Of a stretch of 64,000 bases of DNA, positions 57,293-64,000 are shown piece after piece. This stretch comes from Carettochelys insculpta. Its lineage: Eukaryota; Chordata; Testudines; Carettochelyidae. Position numbers and translations under genes: made by a program. Where the stretch lies: assembly GCF_033958435.1 (NCBI RefSeq), contig NC_134161.1, positions 3,720,001 through 3,784,000 on the forward strand. The letters are read 5' to 3'. The notes beneath the pieces are model-generated. The model was given only the letters and a program-made list of their open reading frames with translations, searched no databases and had not been told where the DNA came from. The stretch's first letter is position 1; each line of letters begins with the position of its first letter.

Positions 57293-57294
<2 letters not shown>

Positions 57295-57323
<29 letters not shown>
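57295..57323. repeat. T-run, about 29 bp
   Basis: Uninterrupted poly-T. No adjoining SINE or LINE body was recognised that would make it a retroposon tail. Confidence 0.9.
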
Positions 57324-57504
57324 GTGTTTGATGTCAGTCACCTTAGGCCTGGGTTTTCCAAAGTACCAAGCACCTGCAGCTCCAAATCATTTCAGCTGGA
57401 GTTACGGGTGCTCAGCCCCTCTGCAAATCAGTCACCAGGTGTCTAAAGCTGGGCAAGCTAAAGACTGTACATATTCCAAAAATGACAGGCTGCTTGTGAA
57501 AAGC

Positions 57505-57685
57505 CAGGTCTAAACAGCTCTGTGCCTCAGTTTCCCTAAATATACTAGTAGCACAGCACTACTGATTGGTGTCAAGGGGGATGGTGAGAGAGAATTCACA
57601 AGTGTTGTGTAAAGCACTTTGGTAGCCTCAGAGAGAGGCAAAGGATTCAGGTATTATCCCTGTTAGTTTTAAGAGCAGGGTTAAT
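57505..57685 (+). repeat. MIR/CORE-type SINE, 3' half
   Basis: GCTCTGTGCCTCAGTTTCCC, TAAAGCACTTTGGTAGCC and CAGGTATTATCCCTG follow the MIR 3' order. Confidence 0.65.
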
Positions 57686-57719
57686 AAGACAATGCATTAT
57701 ATCCTCAACAAGAATGCAC

Positions 57720-57815
57720 TTAATCCATCTGATGAAGCGGGTCTTTGCCCATGAAAACTCGTGCTCCAAAAATCTGTTAGTCTTTAAGGTGCCTCAGGAC
57801 TTCTCGTCATTTAAG
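57720..57815 (+). mobile_element. PLE flanking-repeat piece, sense, single arm
   Basis: CTGATGAAGCGGGTCTTTGC, CCATGAAAACTCGTGCTCC and AATCTGTTAGTCTTTAAGGT, then GCCTCAGGACTTCTCG. No partner arm is seen. Confidence 0.8.
57724..57770 (+). ncRNA. hammerhead-ribozyme-like core in PLE
   Basis: CTGATGA is at 57729-57735 and GAAA at 57753-57756, with stem II GCGGG..CCCAT. Stem III AAC/GCT has a mismatch, and the base at the cleavage position is C. Confidence 0.5.
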
Positions 57816-58064
57816 CATACACTGACAGTTCAGTGGGCTTCCGTGTCTGGGTGGAGTTGAAAGTGCTATGAAGCCTGAAATACATAGGGACAGGCCTACT
57901 GGTGAGACCGTTTTCTTTCCATGCCATTGCGGTTCCAGCTGCAGTCAGCAGGGGCACCTCAGCTGGGTCAGGGAGGGAGCCTCTCTCAGCATCTCCTGGG
58001 CTGCGAAATTCTGGAACTCCTCTTCTTCCGTTGTCCGTAATAGTCTGAGCTTGGTGAATGTCCG

Positions 58065-58120
58065 TAGAATCCTAGGGCTGGAAGAGACCTCAGGAGGTCA
58101 TTGAATCCAGACACGTTGCA
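58065..58120 (-). mobile_element. CR1 3' end fragment, very short
   Basis: AGAATCCTAGGGCTGGAAGA and GACCTCAGGAGGTCATTGAA are the antisense terminal bases of a CR1. Confidence 0.65.
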
Positions 58121-58539
58121 AAAGACTCGTGTTGGAGAGGGCTGAGGGTGTGCCTCCATGGTGATGGTGAGGGATAAAGGGGAGTTTCCATCGATGTTTT
58201 GCAGGCTGAGGTCATTGCCATCATGCTGCTGGGATTGCATTTATTGTACTGTTAGTGATTGGGTAGGGTACCTGGTGGCTTGGATAGGCTGTTCCTTTTG
58301 TATTCTCCCTCAAAATAAATGAGTAAAACACTCTGATAGTGTGGCATTATGTCAACCTGTCCTGACTGATGAAAAGAGGCTGTGTTGCCAGGGTCTGTGT
58401 GAGCCGGAGATCCAGGTCTGAGTGCCTGGATGCAGTGTTGTTGAGAGCTGAAAGCAGGTTGCCTGTGCTCTTTGAGTAACCGTTCCAGCCGTGCTCTCAT
58501 TTTGAGTGAGACTCTCGAATTTGTAAACATTAATAACCA

Positions 58540-58990
58540 TTATTATTATTAAAAAGGAAAGAAAGCGAGTAGCCCTGTAACTAATTACTTTAAGTGTTTT
58601 CAATGAGCCATAGTTCAACTCCTTTATAAAATCTCCTGCTGTGAAGACCAGATTGTCATTATGATCAGATCTTTCCTTAGACCTATTAATTTTATCCAGA
58701 ATAACAGCAGAACAGATGCAGGGAGAAGGCTAGTCTGATTAACATAATTCTTTTCAAAGACCATTTCCTCCCCAAAGGCCACCGTACGGACTCTTCTATC
58801 GGGTCTTGGATCTAATTACATTCAGGAGAATTCAAACTCTGATCGGTGCTCTCAGCAGATGTCACTTCTCCGATATGAAGCCCCCTTCAGGATATGAAAC
58901 CTTATCTGAAAATCAATTGAAATTAACAATCCTATCACTTTCCCCACCCCCTTTTCTGTGGCCAGATTAAAGTTGTTTCTACAAAGCAAT
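58540..58990. other. AT-rich repeat-free block, possible conserved non-coding element
   Basis: CTGTAACTAATTACTTTAAG, GACCTATTAATTTTATCC and CTGATTAACATAATTC supply TAAT-type sites in a repeat-free stretch. Suggestion only. Confidence 0.25.
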
Positions 58991-61184
58991 CTTGTGCAGG
59001 TGCAGAGGCTGAATTTTCAAAAATTCATTAAGCTTGAAATGTGATATTTAATTCACTTTTTGAAGTATTTTGCGCCTTGCTTTTTCTCAGTTCTGTGGTC
59101 TATTGATCAACCTGTCTATTGATCAACCTGTCTATTGATCTAGCTAGAACACTTTAGTGTACGTGTATCAGCAGCTAGAATACACACACAAAAATTACTC
59201 CCATGGCATGTTGAAACCTGACCAAAGCCACCATGCTATCTTATTGCTCTAAGGCCTGATTGACAGATGTGTTGAGACAGTACAAATGCATGTGAGTATT
59301 TACATAGATTTGTAAATCTGGCCCATAAAACTTCTCTTCCCATTCTCTTGCCCTCTCTTGCTAGTGCTCAAAGTAATTTTTGGCATGACTTGAAAAAACA
59401 AAACAGAATATGTCTCACAGGCGATGTATCCTCCCTGTGGCAATGACAGCAACTTCTTATGTGAGCAGCATTAGTGTGGTATTTGCGTTCAGTGTACCAA
59501 CTGGGGGGAAAAAAGCCAGGCCCACGTAGTGGCCAGTGGTATGCAAGAAGAACAAACATCTGATGGAACCTCCCGGCTTTAGACTCCTCATGACCAGCTG
59601 ATTCTCCATCACCAAGCACTCTGTAATGTAGACCATCAATGGCTCATGGACCACAGTTTAAGAACCTGTGCGCGCTGGGTGCAGTGCACACAAAGGAGGA
59701 GATGACCCCTGCCCCAAGGAGATTAAATTCTGAAAGAAGCATTTTCAATCTCCCTTCACATAACCAAGACTATTATTATTATTATGTGGTGAAATACACT
59801 TATGCTCTTGTGTATATGTGTATTTGCCATTTAAATGAAGCTTTTAACTGCACATTGCATTGGCATTTCACATGGGGAAACCGCTTCAGTATTTACTGCT
59901 ATTAAATTAATTTCTCAGCAGAGGATTTTAGACTCTTATAATTCATGAGGATATTTTAGGTCCTGTTTACTGTCTGGTGCTTAAAAAAATTGTCTCGAGC
60001 ATTTGTTTGCTGAATATAATGTTATTACATTAACTTTCCCTCACAGGAGAGACAAGGGTTCATTACTGCCGATGCTGGGCTCGTTGTGTTGCTGAGGTCT
60101 CTGAACAGCGGGTAATTTTTCATACCATATGTGCTGCAATATGCAGGCATGTTGGGATGAGCTAAAGATAGGGCTGCCTTTAAAGCAGTGGCTGTACAGA
60201 ACCTCAAGGGGTAGAGCTGTGACTAGTGCATGGGGGGAAAATCCTGGGAGCTTCTGCAGACTCTCGTGTGCGCTAGGGAGATGGAGGGACTGGATTCCAG
60301 TGTTTTTCCCAGGAATGGATCCTTCGTGCTAATTCACTTGGGTTTTGGCGTCTTAATTCCGAAAGAAAAACAATAACAATGATGCCAGCCTGGGTGGATC
60401 ATCTCTGGCTGGGCAAATACAGGGCACTCAGAGCTAGCTGTGTGCTGGTGGCCTTTGTTGGAGTTGTGGGTAAGCATGAAATCCTCCTACCCCCAGGCTG
60501 CTGAGGCTCAGGTTTCTCTCCCCTAACTGCAGCTCTGAAGCGTCAAGCTTCTGTAGGCTGTACTAATAGATCTGCTGAACCCCCCGCTGGTTCACCTTGC
60601 CCACTCCCAACCCAGATCATGCACTGGAACTGCTCTGGTTCTGGAGGAGGAAGGAGTGAATGGGAAGCAAGAAGGGCTGTCCCTTGACTGTGCTGTAAAT
60701 AGTAGTCAGGCCATCTGTGAAACTCATGTCATCATTTACTCAGCAGACAGCAATAGTTCCTCTTGTGCTTCCATGGGGTCTCGACTGACGGCTTGCTGTA
60801 CATTTATGAGCATCCCCTGGAAGAGCCCTCAGGAAAATGGAAATTGCTGTGTTGCATGGATTAATCACCTACCAGAGTATGTGTCTCATGGAGAAGTTGC
60901 TTTGTTGAGGCTTGAATGCATGGAAGTGGCTTTACAACAGGTGGCATCTATTTTGGAGTTACAGCAGTGAAGTGAGCCAGCCTCACCCAGACTGCATAAG
61001 CATGTATGCTCTTATGCACAAACCCAGCTGTCATTCTCAGCTGTCATTGTTTCTCCTGTCAGTGACAGCTTCCAGGTACTGCAGCTGCTGGTGTTGCACA
61101 GATGCGCAGGAGGTGCCAGGAAGCAGCCGGCACACAAGAAAATTGAGCAATGGTGACGGAACTTGTTAGGAGGCAATGTGTGAC
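58991..61184. other. mostly unassigned; short tandem repeat at 59099-59140
   Basis: TCTATTGATCAACCTG is repeated 2.6 times at 59099-59140. A short (ATT)n lies at about 59772-59784. A MIR-like trace (ATGACCCCTGCCCCAAGGAG) near 59701 is too short to call. No gene is recognised. Confidence 0.45.
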
Positions 61185-61320
61185 AAGATCAGTGATCTGG
61201 CGGCTAGGACGTTGGGCTAGGATTCAAGAGATGTGGGTTTTAACCCCAGCTCTGCTAGTCACCTATTGTGTGACTCAGGCAAATCAATTCACTTCTGTTT
61301 TAACTCTGTGGTGCTTTTTT
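61185..61320 (+). repeat. MIR/CORE-type SINE, tRNA-like head and CORE
   Basis: GGCGGCTAGGACGTTGGGCT, a B-box-like GGGTTTTAACCCCAGC, CTGCTAGTCACCTATTGTGT and GACTCAGGCAAATCAATTC give the canonical MIR head-to-CORE order. It is SINE-derived, not a functional tRNA gene. Confidence 0.75.
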
Positions 61321-61734
61321 CCTTTTCTCCTTATTGGGTTCTTTAACCATACTGTCCACTCTTTGGATGAGGGATTGTCTTCAACCTTGTCCCTCACAAA
61401 GGGAGCTCAATTTTTAGTGAGGCCTCCAGACGTTACTGAAGTAAGAAGTGGTGTAAGAACTTAAGTGTCCCCAATTAACTCTTCCACAATTACAAATGGG
61501 ATTAAGGAATATGAAAGACAGAAATTGTTCTGGGAGGCTCAGAGTTGCACTCTATGATTCGGCTGTGTTGCACCCACAAAGGTGGTTGCACATCGGATTA
61601 ACTGACCGACTGAACCAACGAGAATAACCGAATTTAAGAAACAACTAGATTTTTTTAAAAATAGGCTCGCTGCTCAAAGGTGACAGTGCAGAGGACTGGA
61701 ATGTGCAGGTGAGATAAACTGCTGGAGAAATGCA

Positions 61735-62610
61735 GGAAGCTTGCAATGATGAGATGAGATCATTGATAAAATTGCTGAACTTTTCCAACAAAGTGTGGGA
61801 CCAAGAAAAGCCTCCAGCACAAAGGAGATGTGGCATTTATTTTTAAAACATCCAAGAAAATTGACATAGATGATTGTAGCAACTGGCAAAGTGTTCTCTC
61901 TCAGCAATAGCACTCTACAGTATCGCTTTAAACAGCCTAAAAGAAGCATTCGAGGGAAAGCTAAAAAAGAGTAGGCTGAATTTCAACAAAGAAGACTACG
62001 TGTTGACTAGAATAAGCATTGAAGCAAGCACTGAATGGCACAAACATCATAGATTTCAAGAAAGCGCTTGGCATCTTCCATTCCATTTCATGTTGGAACA
62101 TCTTGAATTGTCATTGTATGCCATTAAAATACATAACTGAGACCTTATTGTCAAGGTGCAGCATGCACAGTTAAAGAAAATGCAGTCTTGAGCAAATGGT
62201 CTGGCATAGATGCTAGTGTCCAACAAGGGTGCGTTCTCTCATCTCTATTGTTTGGCCATTGAGTTTGTTAGAAGGAAAAAGCACAGAGACATACAATGCA
62301 GGAATTATGTGGCTCAACAAAAACGAGGCACATCATCAAGCTGTTGTTGATGATACAGCACTTCCAAGTGGCAATTCAACCAATATGCAAGTCAAGGCCA
62401 GAAGGCCATCCAGCTTTACAAAAAAAAATAAAAAAAACCCCTACAAAGTTAGGTATCATTTGTGAAAAGTACAAATCTCACAACAGCCTCAGCAGCTCCC
62501 AGCGCACGCCTTACTCGGAAGGCAAAGGGATAGAAGGAGTGAGTCAATTCACACTCCTTGCCAACCGAGGGCAGCTCAACGGGGATGTCCAGAAAGGAAC
62601 ACTGCTCCCA
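61735..62610 (+). pseudogene. ancient non-LTR reverse transcriptase remnant, not CR1
   Basis: Across three frames the order of RT landmarks is preserved. EIIDKIAELFQQ-like sequence lies near 61760, KIDIDDCSNWQSVLSLS near 61860-61910 (matching a D-C-NW-G-LLS block), IIDFKKALGIFHS near 62046-62085 (equivalent to DFKKAFDSVHR), VQQGC near 62218, and TETYNAGIMWLNKNEA followed by VVDDTALPS near 62290-62370 (equivalent to NAGIMW..LDFADDIALL). GIEGVSQFTLLANRGQLNGD near 62530-62590 is equivalent to the VxxFTYLGS block. Many stops and frameshifts date it well before the CR1 copies. The motif set suggests an RTE-like or related clade; clade assignment is uncertain. Confidence 0.7.
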
Positions 62611-64000
62611 ACTGGCATGACAGCAGGTGTGCTACCAGCTGGAGGGAGCTGGTATACAAAAACCAACCACTTAAAGACCAAACTTTGACTCTTCTCATCC
62701 CTCCCTGCCACGTTTGGGGAAAAAAACGGAGTCAAGAACCAAACAGCCAACACAACCAGAGGGTCAGCCCTGATACCGAGTGCCCCAGCAGTCAGTCCAC
62801 TGATGTGTGTTGCATCATCCTTCCCTGGCTCATCTCGAGGGGATGTGGTACAAGAATGAAAGAGAGTGCCATGCGCTATTAATTACTTATTATTAAATGT
62901 AATTCTTTATTAATTTTCACATACCCTATTAATACTTTCTCCTGCTCTTATCAAAGCCAGTGGCAATACCCGCCCCCCTACCCACTGATTTGAATAGTGC
63001 AGAAGAAGAGCAGGTGGCATATTAACCTCCTGGCCCAAAGCAGGATGAGGGGTTTGTCAGTGTGGTTGTGTTGTTGCAGGAAGTGCTTGGTGGCAAGTGT
63101 TATAAAGAGAGAGAGAACTTCCTCTGTACTTATACCCATAGTGCATGAGCTTTGCCTGGGTGCAAAGCACAGCTCACTGACGTGGAGCCCAGTGCTGGTG
63201 TGAACTCAACAGCAAGCAGCTGAAGTAACTGAGAATTGCTGAGCTCATAAGGAGGTGTCAGTCAATTCAAATAAAAAAGAAAGCAACGTGTTTTTTCTCC
63301 ACACTATTACATTTATTTTGGCCTCGAAGCTGATCTCTTCTAACAGTGAATGGGGAACTTAAGTTTCAAAGTCCTTTTGAGTCTTTCCCGAACGCAAGAT
63401 GATGCAATTCATCACAGTGATGGTGGCATTTTTTTCTGACACGCCCAATGGGTAAAATGAGGCCCGGCAAATTTACTTCACGCCAGCCATCTGATAGTAG
63501 CAACTTTCAGTCCATTGGAAACAGTCTGGTCAACAGAGCACAGCCGAGAGGAAGCAGGCTCAGCATTATTGCTTGCAGCTCACAAATGGAGTTCTAGGTC
63601 TGGAATATGGTAGCAGGGGCATGAATCCCAGAAATGCTCTTGCTTCCTTTCCGAGTGTTTCCCATGGCTCTGATCTTTGGATGAAATTATTTTCCCTTTC
63701 TTCTGCTTTTAAATTTGTGTCAGTCATGTCGGAACACAAAGCGCTCACAATATGAAAAGCAAACCTATCTTGATCGGAAAGTCCGCTGCTCATCTCTTTG
63801 AGCACAAACACATTCATCTCATGTCTGGGCAGAAGGACTCTAAATACCACTGAGCTCAGTCAGAGAGAAACATAGATCTAAATACATAGCTCCATAGACA
63901 CACATACGTACACACTTTCCTAAAGAACTCATGGCAAACCACTAAAAAAAAAGATAGGCAGCCTAGGGTGGAATGAAAAACTAATGCTCCATTTAAAATG
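62611..64000. other. unassigned, AT-rich at 62870-62940 and 63890-64000
   Basis: No gene is recognised to the window edge. Some of 62611-62860 may be the eroded 3' end of the preceding retrotransposon. Confidence 0.4.

Noticed and set aside
61185..61260. tRNA gene candidate
   Set aside because: The B-box-like string belongs to a MIR head, and no cloverleaf can be closed.
1..64000. CRISPR array, bacterial operon or phage content
   Set aside because: No regularly spaced repeats with unique spacers, no operon-like gene packing, and the repeat content is vertebrate.
1..64000. endogenous retrovirus
   Set aside because: No LTR pair, primer-binding site or gag/pol/env-like frame was recognised; all RT traces are LINE type.

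Overview
This window looks like vertebrate, non-avian sauropsid nuclear DNA, most likely from a turtle and possibly a soft-shelled turtle; a crocodilian is the alternative. The evidence is the repeat content. There are several CR1 LINE copies, many short Penelope-like element (PLE) remnants whose flanking repeat carries a hammerhead-ribozyme-like core, MIR/CORE-type SINE fragments of the amniote kind, hAT-type foldback elements and a TIR MITE family. The species call rests on recalled repeat families, not on a host gene.

I found no convincing host protein-coding exon, tRNA or rRNA. Nearly all open frames over 60 codons are chance frames or lie inside repeats. The window is best read as intergenic or deep-intronic DNA. 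A few AT-rich, repeat-poor blocks (33.1-33.5, 47.4-47.9, 51.66-51.95 and 58.5-59.0 kb) could be conserved non-coding elements, but this cannot be tested here.

Layout. 0-7 kb: hAT foldback copy A (54-460), a 320-bp PLE foldback (2429-2748), a dispersed repeat (3095-3205) and a diverged PLE piece (4697-4800). 7-16 kb: two CR1 pieces in opposite orientation, a palindromic AGGTGCCTAA-type repeat, a MIR, GC-rich repeat copy 1, hAT foldback copy B with a perfect 8-bp target duplication (10789-11240), and a longer PLE remnant (15606-16115). 16-25.3 kb: CR1 3' ends, PLE insertions with target duplications at 17.9 and 20.1 kb (the latter inside a CR1), a MITE copy, GC-rich copy 2, and a young CR1 (24.38-25.29 kb). 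28-32.6 kb: a 3.75-kb minus-strand CR1 with ORF1 (GDSL esterase) and ORF2 (APE endonuclease plus RT), inserted into a MIR-like SINE. 33-46 kb: a PLE with a 10-bp target duplication (34.06-34.27 kb), CR1 3' ends, GC-rich repeats, hAT foldback copy C (43124-43584) and a hexameric repeat. 46-60 kb: PLE, MIR and MITE pieces, including a PLE nested in a MIR and a PLE with a 15-bp duplication (55.03-55.27 kb). 61-64 kb: a MIR head and an old, heavily mutated non-LTR reverse transcriptase unlike CR1 (61.73-62.61 kb).

The most interesting pattern is that short PLE copies sit as head-to-head inverted pairs, with one target duplication enclosing the whole pair. Each pair therefore arrived as a single event, and five positions keep an intact hammerhead-like CTGANGA...GAAA core. 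A second notable pattern is that two separate CR1 copies share the same ORF2-breaking stop plus 7-nt insertion, so the lesion predates both insertions.
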